From Rhizobium altiplani (GTDB lineage: Bacteria; Pseudomonadota; Alphaproteobacteria; Rhizobiales; Rhizobiaceae): 37,177 bases of DNA. The notes under the pieces were generated by a model. That model was not told the origin of the DNA and searched no databases. It was given only the letters and a program-made list of their open reading frames with translations. The translations under genes were made by a program, and so were the position numbers. How positions within the stretch are numbered: the stretch's first letter is position 1; every line of letters starts with the position of its first letter. Below are positions 1 to 7,989 of this stretch, piece after piece. Where the stretch lies: the NCBI RefSeq assembly GCF_001542405.1, contig NZ_LNCD01000144.1, positions 1 through 37,177 on the forward strand, in the 5' to 3' direction.

Positions 1-739
1 ATCTTGGCCCCGTCGTTCTCGCTGAGGAACTTCGCAGCATGGAACCCCACATTGCCAAAGCCCTGGACGGCCACCGTCATCTTCGCGAGGTCACGGTTTC
101 CTCCGATGCCATTGCTGTAGGGATCTCGCAGATAACAATGAATGGCATATTGCACACTTCGCCCGGTGGCTTCGGTGCGACCCTCGATACCGCCATGAGA
201 CAGCGGTTTTCCGGTGACGCATGCGGCGCGTTGACGATGTCCGATGGCCCGGTCCGTTTGTGCTCGTCCGCCATCCACGCCATTTCCCGCTCACCCGTAC
301 CAACATCCGGTGCGGGCACGTTTCGCCCTGCCGAAATAAGGCTGCACTTTGCGAGCTCCTGTGTAAATCTGCGGGTTATGCGCTCGAGTTCGTGGACTTC
401 CCAATCCTTGGGATTGATCTTCAGCGCTCCTTTCGAGCCACCGAAGGGCACGTCCACCAACGAGCATTTGAGGCTCATCAGCGCCGCCAACGTCTCCACC
501 TCTTCTTGGTTCGACGCAAGATCATAGCGGATGCCACCCTTTGCAGGCTCAACGTGCTCGCTGTGGACGGAGCGCCAGCCCGTGAAGGAATACATTCGCC
601 CCCTTAGCCAAACGCCGAAGCGAACCGTATAGGTGGAATTGCAAGCCTTTATGCGCTCTGCAAGTCCCTCTGGAAGCGGCAACTGCGCGAGTGCGCGGTC
701 CATATACGCTTCGACGCTGTCGAGAAACGAGAATTGTTA
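1..739 (-). pseudogene. Glutamate dehydrogenase (Glu/Leu/Phe/Val family), frameshifted and cut by the window edge
   Basis: NAD(P)-dependent glutamate dehydrogenase would interconvert glutamate and 2-oxoglutarate. The first part reads in one frame from 703 down to about 220, with PAKGGIRY and the catalytic-lysine segment VPFGGSKGAL. At about 219-223 the reading must shift: the family motif HACVTGKP is broken. In the new frame the protein resumes as VTGKPLSHGGIEGRTEATGR and reaches the Rossmann motif GFGNVGFHAAKF at the left edge. The in-frame continuation of the first part ends at a stop near 77. The 5' end is also damaged: family-like residues (LDSVEAY) continue upstream of the only ATG (703) to a stop at 737-739, with no start codon in between. 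It follows proC in the same direction, about 210 bases downstream, so it probably belonged to the amino-acid uptake operon. A sequencing error could mimic the internal shift but not the lost start. Confidence 0.85.
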
Positions 740-951
740 ATCTTCAGACGTCGCAATTTTCACTGCCGTATTCAATTTTCATTCTCCTCGCGGAAGTAAG
801 CTGTTGCAAGTTGAGCGCGGTGCCGCCTGGGCCTCGCCAATCTTGAGCCCTCGCCGCGGGCATAAGCGCTCCGGCGAGGCCGTGGCATGGGGGCAATTTC
901 AACCTGATCTGCCTATGGCCATCTTCTCGGACCCGCGCCAGGCATCCTGAT

Positions 952-1749
952 TTACCGAAGCTCGATCGCGCGCTGTTCTGCTGCCCTAACGCATTGATCG
1001 AGCAGCGCAGGGAGCCCTTTTGGCCCTTCAAGTACCGAGAGGCCCGCCTCTGTCGTTCCTTTGGGACTGGTTACGGCCCGCTTCAGATCAATCGCGCTGC
1101 GTTGATCGCGCTCGAGCATCCGACCAGCGCCCACGACGGTCTGCCGAGCGAGTGCCGCCGCCAGTTCGGCCGGCAAGCCGATCTCCACAGCAGCCGCCTC
1201 GAGGTGTTGCGTGAAGGCAAACACATATCCAGGTCCGCTGCCGGCAACGGCCGTGACTTTATCGATGTCGTGTTCGTCAGAGACCCAGTGGAAGCGCCCA
1301 ACGGCTTCAAAGACGCGTTCGACGCGCTCTAAAACCTCCCCATCTACCAGGTTATCCGCATATCCCACGGTCATCCCCGCCCCTACTGAAGCGGGAAGAT
1401 TGGGCATCACGCGGATCAGCCTTGCGTGTTGGCCCGCAACCTCTCTCATCGTTGCCAGGCTGACGCCAGCGGCAATGGAAACCATCGGCGCCTCAGCAAG
1501 GCTGGCCTGACAAGTCTGCAATGCGTCGCCGATGTAGTTCGGTTTGACGCCGAGGATGATAAGGTCAAAGCGCCGCTTCATTAATTGGGCAAGGTCTGAG
1601 AACACCTGCACCCGGCTGCCTGGCGGCAGAAGCGATTTCGCGCGCTGTGCGTCAGGATCGACCGCGACGACATCTTCGTGCCCGTTTTGATCGACGCCGG
1701 AGGCGATGGCTGCGCCCATATTGCCGCAGCCGAGGACTAGAACGCTCAT
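952..1749 (-). CDS. proC: Pyrroline-5-carboxylate reductase ProC
   Basis: This 265-residue protein, of normal family length, reduces 1-pyrroline-5-carboxylate to proline with NAD(P)H in the cytoplasm. Its N-terminus MSVLVLGCGNMGAAIASG is the dinucleotide-binding glycine loop. The C-terminal half carries AVAGSGPGYVFAF and the signature AVTSPKGTTEAGLSVLE that defines the family. The ATG at 1749 has AGGA about 8 bases upstream. It starts only 20 bases after the ABC ATPase stop and so is almost certainly co-transcribed with the importer. Placement beside an ornithine/opine-type importer and a glutamate dehydrogenase suggests a role in ornithine, arginine or opine breakdown through pyrroline carboxylate rather than housekeeping proline synthesis; that role is inference. 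Confidence 0.93.
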   Translation of the reverse strand: MSVLVLGCGNMGAAIASGVDQNGHEDVVAVDPDAQRAKSLLPPGSRVQVFSDLAQLMKRRFDLIILGVKPNYIGDALQTCQASLAEAPMVSIAAGVSLATMREVAGQHARLIRVMPNLPASVGAGMTVGYADNLVDGEVLERVERVFEAVGRFHWVSDEHDIDKVTAVAGSGPGYVFAFTQHLEAAAVEIGLPAELAAALARQTVVGAGRMLERDQRSAIDLKRAVTSPKGTTEAGLSVLEGPKGLPALLDQCVRAAEQRAIELR

Positions 1750-1769
1750 GAGGATGTCCTTTGCAGATG

Positions 1770-2549
1770 TTAGTGGGCGCTTGAGGCGATGAACTGCTTG
1801 AAACGTTCGGAGCGCGTATTGCCAAACAATTCGTCCGGGGTGCCGTCGGCTTCGACTTCACCTTTATGGAGGAACAGCACGCGATTGGACACGTTGCGGG
1901 CAAAGGCCATCTCATGGGTGACGACGAGCATGGTTCGGCCTTCCTCAGCCAGCCCACGCATCACCTTGAGGACTTCACCCACCAATTCAGGATCAAGGGC
2001 GGAGGTAGGCTCGTCAAACAACATGACTTTCGGGTTCATGGCCAAGGCACGGGCAATCGCCGCGCGTTGCTGCTGCCCGCCCGACAAGTGGCTTGGGTAG
2101 TAGTTGCGCCGTTCCGCGAGGCCCACTTTCTCCAAGAGCTCCTCAGCCTGAGCAACGCATTCGCTTCGCGGCCTTCGGAGAACGTGAACAGGCGCCTCGA
2201 TGATGTTTTCAAGAACTGTCATATGGGACCAGAGATTAAAGCTCTGGAAAACCATGCCAAGTTCCGCGCGGATCGCGTCGACCTGGCGACGGTCAGCCGG
2301 CTCGCTACTTCCATCCCGTTTGGTCTTCATGAGGATCGTATGGCCACCGACCGTAATCGTCCCGGTGCTTGGGGTCTCAAGCATGTTTATGCAGCGCAGA
2401 AACGTGCTCTTCCCCGATCCGCTTGATCCGAGGATCGAGATCACGTCACCTTGATGAGCCTCGAGCGAGATGCCTTTGAGAACCTCGTGCGAACCGAAAG
2501 ATTTTCGGAGATCCTTTACGATCAATGCTGCATTTCTGTTCTGTGTCAT
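1770..2549 (-). CDS. Polar amino-acid/opine ABC transporter ATPase (HisP/OccP type)
   Basis: This is the cytoplasmic ATP-hydrolysing subunit of a PAAT-family importer. Walker A is LGSSGSGKST, the Q-loop lies in GMVFQSFNLW, the signature is LSGGQQQR, Walker B is VMLFDEPTSALD, and the switch histidine is in VVTHEM. The ATG at 2549 (MTQNRNAAL) is preferred because GGAAA sits about 6 bases upstream and the permease stop lies just before it. A longer in-frame reading back to 2582 would overlap the permease gene. Length is about 259 residues, normal for HisP. The insertion of charged residues after the first beta strands (TKRDGSSEPADRR) is typical of histidine/octopine/nopaline importers. It lies between the permeases and proC in one tight operon. 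Confidence 0.93.
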   Translation of the reverse strand: MTQNRNAALIVKDLRKSFGSHEVLKGISLEAHQGDVISILGSSGSGKSTFLRCINMLETPSTGTITVGGHTILMKTKRDGSSEPADRRQVDAIRAELGMVFQSFNLWSHMTVLENIIEAPVHVLRRPRSECVAQAEELLEKVGLAERRNYYPSHLSGGQQQRAAIARALAMNPKVMLFDEPTSALDPELVGEVLKVMRGLAEEGRTMLVVTHEMAFARNVSNRVLFLHKGEVEADGTPDELFGNTRSERFKQFIASSAH

Positions 2550-2559
2550 TGGTTTTCCA

Positions 2560-3276
2560 TCAAAGAGCTTGAACTGTCTCAACGCCGGTGGGTCGAGCCC
2601 GCAAGTGCGGAGACAGACGCCGCTCGAGCATCCCGAGCGCTTGGACCAAGAGGAAGTTCAAGAGGAGATATATGGCCGCCGCACACAAGAAAATTTCAAA
2701 GGTGCGGTATGTCGAGCTGATCATCTTGTTTGCAATTCCGGTGACCTCCCAAACCGTCACCAGACTGGCCAATGAAGTCGACTTCATCATAGAAACAAGT
2801 TCGGTTGAGTAAGCCGGTAGACAATGACGAAATGCGATCGGTCCGACTATGCGCCGGAAGAGGAGGAACCCGGACATGCCGTAGGCCTTGCCCGCTTCGA
2901 CCTCCTTGGGGGGCACCGCGCGCAGTCCCCCGCGGAAAACTTCGGCAGTATAACCCGCCGTACACAATGCCAACGAGATACAAGCGCAGTAGAATGGCTC
3001 CCTAAGAATGGGCCATACCACGCTGTGGCGGACGATCGGAAATTGTCCGAGCCCGTAATAGAGCAGGAACATCTGCATCAAAAGCGGTGATCCACGGAAT
3101 ACGAATATATAGGATCGTGCGAAGCCGCGAGCGGCAGCGTTGTTGCTGACACGCAGGTAGGTCAGCAGTAGCGCCAGGAGGCCTCCGGCGGTGACCGAGA
3201 TCGCGAAAAGGGCGACAGTCACAGGCAGCACCTCGAGAAGGGCCTGCATAACCTGCTCAAGAAAGACGAGATCCAT
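2560..3276 (-). CDS. Polar amino-acid/opine ABC transporter permease (HisM/OccM type)
   Basis: This inner-membrane permease of about 238 residues has several hydrophobic segments and the EAA loop region reading EVEAGKAYGMSGFLLFRRIVGP. The motif FRGSPLLMQMFLLYYGLGQ is characteristic of HisM-type subunits. Two starts compete: a GTG at 3282 overlapping the previous stop as GTGA, and the ATG at 3276. AGAGG lies 7 bases before the ATG but almost abuts the GTG, so the ATG is chosen. It pairs with the adjacent permease to form the membrane channel, and the ATPase gene begins about 10 bases after its stop. Confidence 0.9.
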   Translation of the reverse strand: MDLVFLEQVMQALLEVLPVTVALFAISVTAGGLLALLLTYLRVSNNAAARGFARSYIFVFRGSPLLMQMFLLYYGLGQFPIVRHSVVWPILREPFYCACISLALCTAGYTAEVFRGGLRAVPPKEVEAGKAYGMSGFLLFRRIVGPIAFRHCLPAYSTELVSMMKSTSLASLVTVWEVTGIANKMISSTYRTFEIFLCAAAIYLLLNFLLVQALGMLERRLSPHLRARPTGVETVQAL

Positions 3277-3278
3277 GT

Positions 3279-4001
3279 TCACGCCTCTTCCGTGCGAGGC
3301 GTAAAGGCCTTGTCTGTCGCGCTTTCAGCTTTTTCAACAACTTGGTTCGATACTGCTGTCAACATCAGGTACAGCGCCGCCCCCGCTACATAAAAAAGGA
3401 AGTATTCACGCGTCGTGCGGGCAGCAACGTCGGTGGTCCTCATGATTTCCGCCAGGCCGGTGACCGAGACCAGTGCCGAATCCTTAAGGCTCATCTGCCA
3501 AACGTTGTTGAGGCCTGGCAGGGAAAAGCGCATGACTTGCGGTATCAGGATCCTGCGTAGCCTCAGCAGGCGCGGCATGCCGATGGCAACGGCTGCTTCG
3601 ATTTCACCCTTCGAGACGGCGAGGTAGGCGCCCCTGTAGACCTCGGCCTGATACGCAGCACAGATCAGGCCCACGCCAAATGCGCCGGCAACGAACGGCG
3701 GGATCCCGACAAAGCCTGCACCGCCGCTCATATGGAATATGCCGCTAAGAAGTGAGGACCCGCCAAAATAGCAGAGATAGATGATCAATAGTTCCGGCAC
3801 ACCGCGAAAGACGACGGTGTAGCACTCGCCCAACAGGCTTGCGGGCAGTGATCGCGAGAGCTTGGCCCAGGCGATCAGCGCGCCAAGGACTGCCCCGATG
3901 ATCAGCGATGCAAGCGTCACAGCAAGCGTCATGATGGCCGCTTGAAGCAGCAAACCGCCCCAGCCGCCGTTGCCAAATCCAAGCAAGAATAGGTCGCTCA
4001 T
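3279..4001 (-). CDS. Polar amino-acid/opine ABC transporter permease (HisQ/OccQ type)
   Basis: A 240-residue inner-membrane permease. Near the N-terminus is GAVLGALIAWAKLS, followed by VVFRGVPELLIIYLCYFGG, the HisQ/OccQ-type version of the FRGTP motif. The cytoplasmic EAA loop is GEIEAAVAIGMPRLLRLRRILIP. It ends with a hydrophilic tail (ATDKAFTPRTEEA). It lies 52 bases after the binding-protein gene and directly before the HisM-type permease, so the operon order is binding protein, Q permease, M permease, ATPase, proC. Substrate cannot be read from the permease itself. Confidence 0.91.
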   Translation of the reverse strand: MSDLFLLGFGNGGWGGLLLQAAIMTLAVTLASLIIGAVLGALIAWAKLSRSLPASLLGECYTVVFRGVPELLIIYLCYFGGSSLLSGIFHMSGGAGFVGIPPFVAGAFGVGLICAAYQAEVYRGAYLAVSKGEIEAAVAIGMPRLLRLRRILIPQVMRFSLPGLNNVWQMSLKDSALVSVTGLAEIMRTTDVAARTTREYFLFYVAGAALYLMLTAVSNQVVEKAESATDKAFTPRTEEA

Positions 4002-4053
4002 TTACAGTTTCCGTAGATTTGGCCACGCAAGGGCAGCTGAAGCGTGATCCGAG

Positions 4054-4920
4054 TTACGGGCTCACGTCGCGTTTGAACCACTTCTGAGCCAGCGTCTTGA
4101 CGGTGCCATCGGCCAATGCCGCTTGAATTGCGCCGTCGAATTTAGCTTTGAGGTCCGCGTCATCTGTGCGGAATGCCAAGGCCTGCCCGCCGCCCCAAAT
4201 GGGTCCACCAACTTCGGGGCCTGAAAAAGCTAGATCTGCATTGTCAGGCTTCGCCAAGGCGGATCCGAAATAGGTCGCATCATCGAATGCCACGTCAATT
4301 CGACCGGCCGTCAAGTCAAGATCGTGCTCAGGGGGCGTCTTGTATTCCCGAATATCGGCCACATCCCCGAATTTCTTGTGAATGTAGTCGGAGTACACCG
4401 TTGATATTTGCACGCCGATCGTCTTGCCGGTCAGTGCTTTGCGAAGCCGGGAAATGACCGCCTCTGCGTCGCTGTCTCCCTTGCCCGCATCATCAAGCTT
4501 CAGCACGGTTTTCAGATCGGGTAGTTCATTCAGGGAACCCGTTTTGTTTACGACAAATGCCGCGGGCGTGTTGGCGTAGGGTATCGAGAAAGCCACCTGC
4601 TTCTTTCTCTCAGGTGTAATGTTTACACCATCCATAATGACGTCGAACTTCCCGGCCTGCAGACCCGTGAACATGCCATCCCAATCATTGGCAATGAGTT
4701 TGCAGTTGAGCTTCGTTTTTCCGCAAAGATAATTTGCAAGTTCGGGTTCGAACCCATCAAGCGTTCCATCAGACCGCGTCAGATTCCATGGTTCGTACGC
4801 TCCCTCCAGGGCAATCGTCACCGTGCGACCTTCGTCGGCCGCAGCCAGATAAGAATTGAGTAGCGTCATCGCGAGTGCCAGCGTGGTGGCCTTCGCTATT
4901 CCGATCGTGCGCTTCATCAT
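4054..4920 (-). CDS. Periplasmic binding protein of the octopine/nopaline/basic amino-acid family (OccT/NocT/HisJ-like)
   Basis: This 288-residue solute-binding protein begins with a Sec signal peptide (MKRTIGIAKATTLALAMTLL, cleavage around SYLAAADEG). The mature part has the SBP_bac_3 layout: VTIALEGAYEPWNL, then GFEPELANYLCGKTKLNCK with a cysteine pair that could form a disulphide, then WDGMFTGLQAGKFDVIMDG, and DLDLTAGRIDVAFDDATYF. The C-terminal ADLKAKFDGAIQAALADGTV followed by KWF resembles NocT/OccT of agrobacterial opine importers and HisJ/ArgT. GGAGG lies close upstream; either of two adjacent ATGs (4920 or 4917) would serve. It is the first gene of the operon. Likely ligands are ornithine, arginine, histidine or an opine; the choice among these is inference. 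Confidence 0.92.
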   Translation of the reverse strand: MMKRTIGIAKATTLALAMTLLNSYLAAADEGRTVTIALEGAYEPWNLTRSDGTLDGFEPELANYLCGKTKLNCKLIANDWDGMFTGLQAGKFDVIMDGVNITPERKKQVAFSIPYANTPAAFVVNKTGSLNELPDLKTVLKLDDAGKGDSDAEAVISRLRKALTGKTIGVQISTVYSDYIHKKFGDVADIREYKTPPEHDLDLTAGRIDVAFDDATYFGSALAKPDNADLAFSGPEVGGPIWGGGQALAFRTDDADLKAKFDGAIQAALADGTVKTLAQKWFKRDVSP

Positions 4921-5296
4921 CGAACCTCCCTGAGCTCTGCCTGGCCTCCCGCCACGGCATGGCGCAAACCCAAATGGTCTGCGCGATCAAAGCTATTTAG
5001 AGATCGGTCGCTTTCGAGAATATCCTCCTCAAGGAGGACAAAGGAGAGGCCTAACCCAGACGCAACCGGCTCGATCCTCTTCGCTATATTTCTGATTTTG
5101 AAAGCACCATGCTGCTGCCACGCCATCATCGGACGCAGTGCTGTGCCTGGGACCATTGCAGGGTTGTTCCCTGACAAACGGGTTATATCCAGTAACGCCC
5201 GATGAGGCGCCGCGAGGGTACGGCGGCGGAGTTGGCGCACGCATTCCGAAGAGGAATCGCATGGGGGCGGAAGGCCCGACCGACGGAGAACGCCCC
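4921..5296. promoter_or_regulatory. Upstream region of the opine-type import operon, with a perfect inverted repeat
   Basis: I see no convincing gene in these 376 bases. They lie between the 5' end of the minus-strand import operon and the 3' end of the acetyltransferase gene, so they should contain the operon promoter. A perfect inverted repeat, TCCTCCT-ca-AGGAGGA, lies at 5023-5038, about 105 bases before the binding-protein start. It could be an operator or a small hairpin; each arm also resembles a ribosome-binding site. No dedicated regulator gene is adjacent. Confidence 0.35.
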
Positions 5297-5740
5297 TCAG
5301 CCGATCGGCAAACGATACCGAACGTTGCCATCCTCTCTGACGTAGCTATCGTATTGCCGGCGCGCATGCGCGTTGTCCCGCCGGGCGTGCCAGTAAAACT
5401 CTGAGCATCCCGATTCCTTTGCGGTGCCAAGCAGATCGTCGAGCATTGCTCGCCCCAGGCCTTTGCCGCGGTGGCTCTCGGAAATGAAAAGATCTTCGAG
5501 GTAGCACACTGGCCGAACCTGCCAGCTTGAGGTCTGAAACTGAATGAGAGCGAAACCTGCGAGCCCGCCGTCGACTTCCAAAACCCTAATCCGTCTCGGA
5601 ACCAACGGATTCATTGCCGAATCCCAGGTGTTGGTGGTCGTCTCCTCCTCCAACTGGACCTGATAAAAATCCAAATAACCTGCCCAGAGCATTCGCCAGG
5701 CACTGTAGTCGGCGGGGAGAGCATCTCGGATCGACGGCAT
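5297..5740 (-). CDS. GNAT-family N-acetyltransferase
   Basis: A 147-residue acetyltransferase with the acetyl-CoA pyrophosphate-binding loop SHRGKGLGRAMLDDLL (the RGxGLG form of motif A), preceded by VCYLEDLFI. The C-terminal YWHARRDNAHARRQYDSY is the usual motif B region. The start MPSIRDALPADYSAW at 5740 is chosen because AGAGGA lies about 6 bases upstream and GNAT proteins normally begin with such a strand. The reading frame stays open upstream to 5824, but that part has no family character. It stands alone between two operons on the same strand. The acceptor substrate is unknown; small amines or amino acids are plausible. Confidence 0.88.
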   Translation of the reverse strand: MPSIRDALPADYSAWRMLWAGYLDFYQVQLEEETTTNTWDSAMNPLVPRRIRVLEVDGGLAGFALIQFQTSSWQVRPVCYLEDLFISESHRGKGLGRAMLDDLLGTAKESGCSEFYWHARRDNAHARRQYDSYVREDGNVRYRLPIG

Positions 5741-6040
5741 GAACGTCCTCTTTCGATATAATTGCATTTGCAGACCGACTATTTCATGCGCGATGCAGAA
5801 CCCAATCCTCCCCGAGTGGGACAAGCTTTGCTGGACACGCGCTGTTCGGTGTCGATGCCCTTCAAAGATCCCGGCGCCGCCAGCGCCAGCGAGTCTGCCG
5901 CGCGCCGCCAGAAGGAGTTAAGGCCAACCAGGGGGGTCGCTTACGTGGGCGCAGCCTCATAGACGCCCGGCACGTCGCATCACCAGCTACCGGCCAAAAC
6001 GCTTGCGCAGCCCGAAGATCGGAGGGCAATTGCCGCCGTT
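5741..6040. other. Intergenic stretch without a recognisable gene
   Basis: These 300 bases separate the cyclase-family gene from the downstream acetyltransferase on the same strand. Frames that stay open here show no start with a plausible ribosome-binding site and no family resemblance. I also see no T-tailed hairpin that would be a clear terminator. The acetyltransferase promoter should lie in the part nearest 5741. Confidence 0.4.
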
Positions 6041-6799
6041 TCAGCGGGGAACAATGGCTATGGCTCGTGCTGGAAATCCAGACCCGCCTTTCGGCTTTGG
6101 CCAAGACGCCATAATGAGGGCGCCTGCCTCCGGCACCTGGTCTAAATTTCGCAATAATTCGATCTGCCACGCATTCTGTTGCAGCACAAAAAGCTCGAGG
6201 CTGCTGTCAGCTCGGGAGACGGCCAAGCCTGGATCAGTGTCGATTTGCTCGTGGCCGATCGCCGTTATCCTGCGTTCGAGAAGCAGAATTTCCAACACGG
6301 ATTTGGACCAGCCCGGCGCGTGCGAGCGACCGTCCTGATCCAAGTTCGCAAATTTCTCGGCGTCAGGCCATCTGGTATGCCAATCCGTCCTGAGCGCAAC
6401 AAAGCAACTCGAAGGAATGCGGCCATGCCGCTCTTCCCATTTAGTCAGATCCTCCAACGTCGGGGTGGCATCAGGATCTCGTCCGACCCTTTCGGAAATA
6501 TCGATGACGACTAGCGGAAGGAGCATCTCTGAAACCGGAAGCTCATCGATTGTGCGTCCGCCTCTAACGAAATGGACAGGCGGGTCGACATGCGTCCCCC
6601 ACTGACCGACGAAGCTATAGCGATGGACTTGTGCGATATCGCCTCTGTCGAAATCCATCACGAGCCTTCTCTCTTCATCGGGGAAGCTTGAAAACCTCGG
6701 CTGACCCGGACCGAACGCATGGGTCAGGTCTACGAAGTCAGCCGAGGAGATCACCTCCCGATACATATCCCACAAAGGGTGTCGGGAGGGACGGGTCAT
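6041..6799 (-). CDS. Cyclase-family hydrolase (kynurenine formamidase-like, PF04199)
   Basis: A 252-residue protein of the metal-dependent cyclase/formamidase family, whose members hydrolyse amides or cyclic amides (for example N-formylkynurenine or isatin). It shows VDLTHAFGPGQPRF near the N-terminus and the metal-binding motif as GQWGTHVDPPVHF. The first histidine of the classical HxGTHxDxPxH pattern is glutamine here. Later conserved pieces are ALRTDW, HAPGWSKSVLEILL and IGHEQIDTDPG. There is no signal peptide. The ATG overlaps the stop of the HAAT binding protein as ATGA, so the gene is translationally coupled to the importer and probably acts on the imported compound. The exact substrate is not deducible. 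Confidence 0.85.
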   Translation of the reverse strand: MTRPSRHPLWDMYREVISSADFVDLTHAFGPGQPRFSSFPDEERRLVMDFDRGDIAQVHRYSFVGQWGTHVDPPVHFVRGGRTIDELPVSEMLLPLVVIDISERVGRDPDATPTLEDLTKWEERHGRIPSSCFVALRTDWHTRWPDAEKFANLDQDGRSHAPGWSKSVLEILLLERRITAIGHEQIDTDPGLAVSRADSSLELFVLQQNAWQIELLRNLDQVPEAGALIMASWPKPKGGSGFPARAIAIVPR

Positions 6800-7968
6800 G
6801 GTGCCGGCACGAACGAAGGGGCTTCTTCCGAAGCAAGGTAGAGCTTGCCATTCTTCACGCCGATGACGGTCACGGACTTCTCCGGCACTGGATTGCCGTC
6901 CTTGTAGGTGATCGTACCGGTGACACCTTCAAGGCCAGCAGTCGTCTTGATGGCCTCGTGGATTTTTGCCGGGTCGTCACTGCCGGCGCGCTTGATGGCG
7001 TCCGCCATCAGCTTCATGGCATCGTAGCCGAGAGCTGCGAAGGTGTTCTCCGGAGCACGCCCGTACGCTTTCTTGTATGCTTCCATGAACGCGGCGACTT
7101 TCGGCGAAGCGCCCTCACCAATGAAGCTGTGCGTCGTGAAATAGGTGTTGTTGGCAGCCGGACCACCCATCTCCAAGAGAAGCGGCGTGTCGTAGCCGTC
7201 ACCGCCGACGACAGGGATATCGACCCCGGCTTGGCGCAGTTGCTTGAGGATAAGGCCGATGTCGTCGCCTCCAGCCGAGATGAAAATGAAATCCGGCTTC
7301 TCACCCAGGGCTTTGATTTTCGTCACCTGGGCGGTAAAGTTCTTGTCGCCGGTTTTGTAGGTATCCGTTCCCAGCAGCTTGCCGCCACCGTTCTCATAGG
7401 CTTTCGTAAAGTATTCGGCGAGCAGGGTCGTATACTCCATACCCATGTCGGTGATCAGGTACCCCTTCTTGGCATTGAGCTTCTCGAGCGCGAACTCCGC
7501 TCCGACCGCCGCCTGGACGTTATCCCCAAAGCAGGCCAGGAAAACCTGCGTGCCGACCTGCAGGGGAAGCTTCGGCGACGTAGCGCCAGGCGTGATCAAA
7601 GGAATTTTTGCGGCTTCGATCTGAGGAGCCGCCGCCAACACGCTGTCCGGATCGGCAAAACCGATAAACGCTTTGACTTTATCGCTCTCGATCATCTGGC
7701 TCGTGACCGTCGAGATCGTCGCAGTGTCGCTCTTGGTGTCATAGGTAACAAGGTCGATCGGGCGGCCAAGAACACCACCGGCGGCGTTGATCTCCGACAC
7801 CGCGAGCTTCGCGCCGTTCAACATGGGTCCGTCAAATGAAGCCTCGATCCCCGTGATATTGGCCGGAAATCCGATCTTGATCGCATCGGCGGCGGAGGCT
7901 GTGGTCGCGAGCATCATCGCGGCCATCATTCCGAGAGTGAGCGTGGCACGCCTGGAAAGGCTTGGCAT
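6796..7968 (-). CDS. Branched-chain type (HAAT) ABC transporter periplasmic binding protein
   Basis: This 390-residue LivK/AmiC-like binding protein has a signal peptide (MPSLSRRATLTLGMMAAMML, cleavage near TTASAADA). The mature protein starts IKIGFPANITGIEASFDGP, followed by AKLAVSEINAAGGVLGRP and LVTYDTKSD, which is the Peripla_BP_6 pattern. ALGYDAMKLMADAIKRAGS and the closing beta strands (GTITYKDGNPVPEKSVTVI) are also typical. The family binds leucine-type amino acids, amides, urea or other small organics, so the ligand is open. It is the last transporter gene of the GFHMK operon, and its stop overlaps the cyclase start. Confidence 0.93.
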   Translation of the reverse strand: MPSLSRRATLTLGMMAAMMLATTASAADAIKIGFPANITGIEASFDGPMLNGAKLAVSEINAAGGVLGRPIDLVTYDTKSDTATISTVTSQMIESDKVKAFIGFADPDSVLAAAPQIEAAKIPLITPGATSPKLPLQVGTQVFLACFGDNVQAAVGAEFALEKLNAKKGYLITDMGMEYTTLLAEYFTKAYENGGGKLLGTDTYKTGDKNFTAQVTKIKALGEKPDFIFISAGGDDIGLILKQLRQAGVDIPVVGGDGYDTPLLLEMGGPAANNTYFTTHSFIGEGASPKVAAFMEAYKKAYGRAPENTFAALGYDAMKLMADAIKRAGSDDPAKIHEAIKTTAGLEGVTGTITYKDGNPVPEKSVTVIGVKNGKLYLASEEAPSFVPAP

Positions 7969-7989
7969 AGTGTTACCCCTTTTGCTTGG

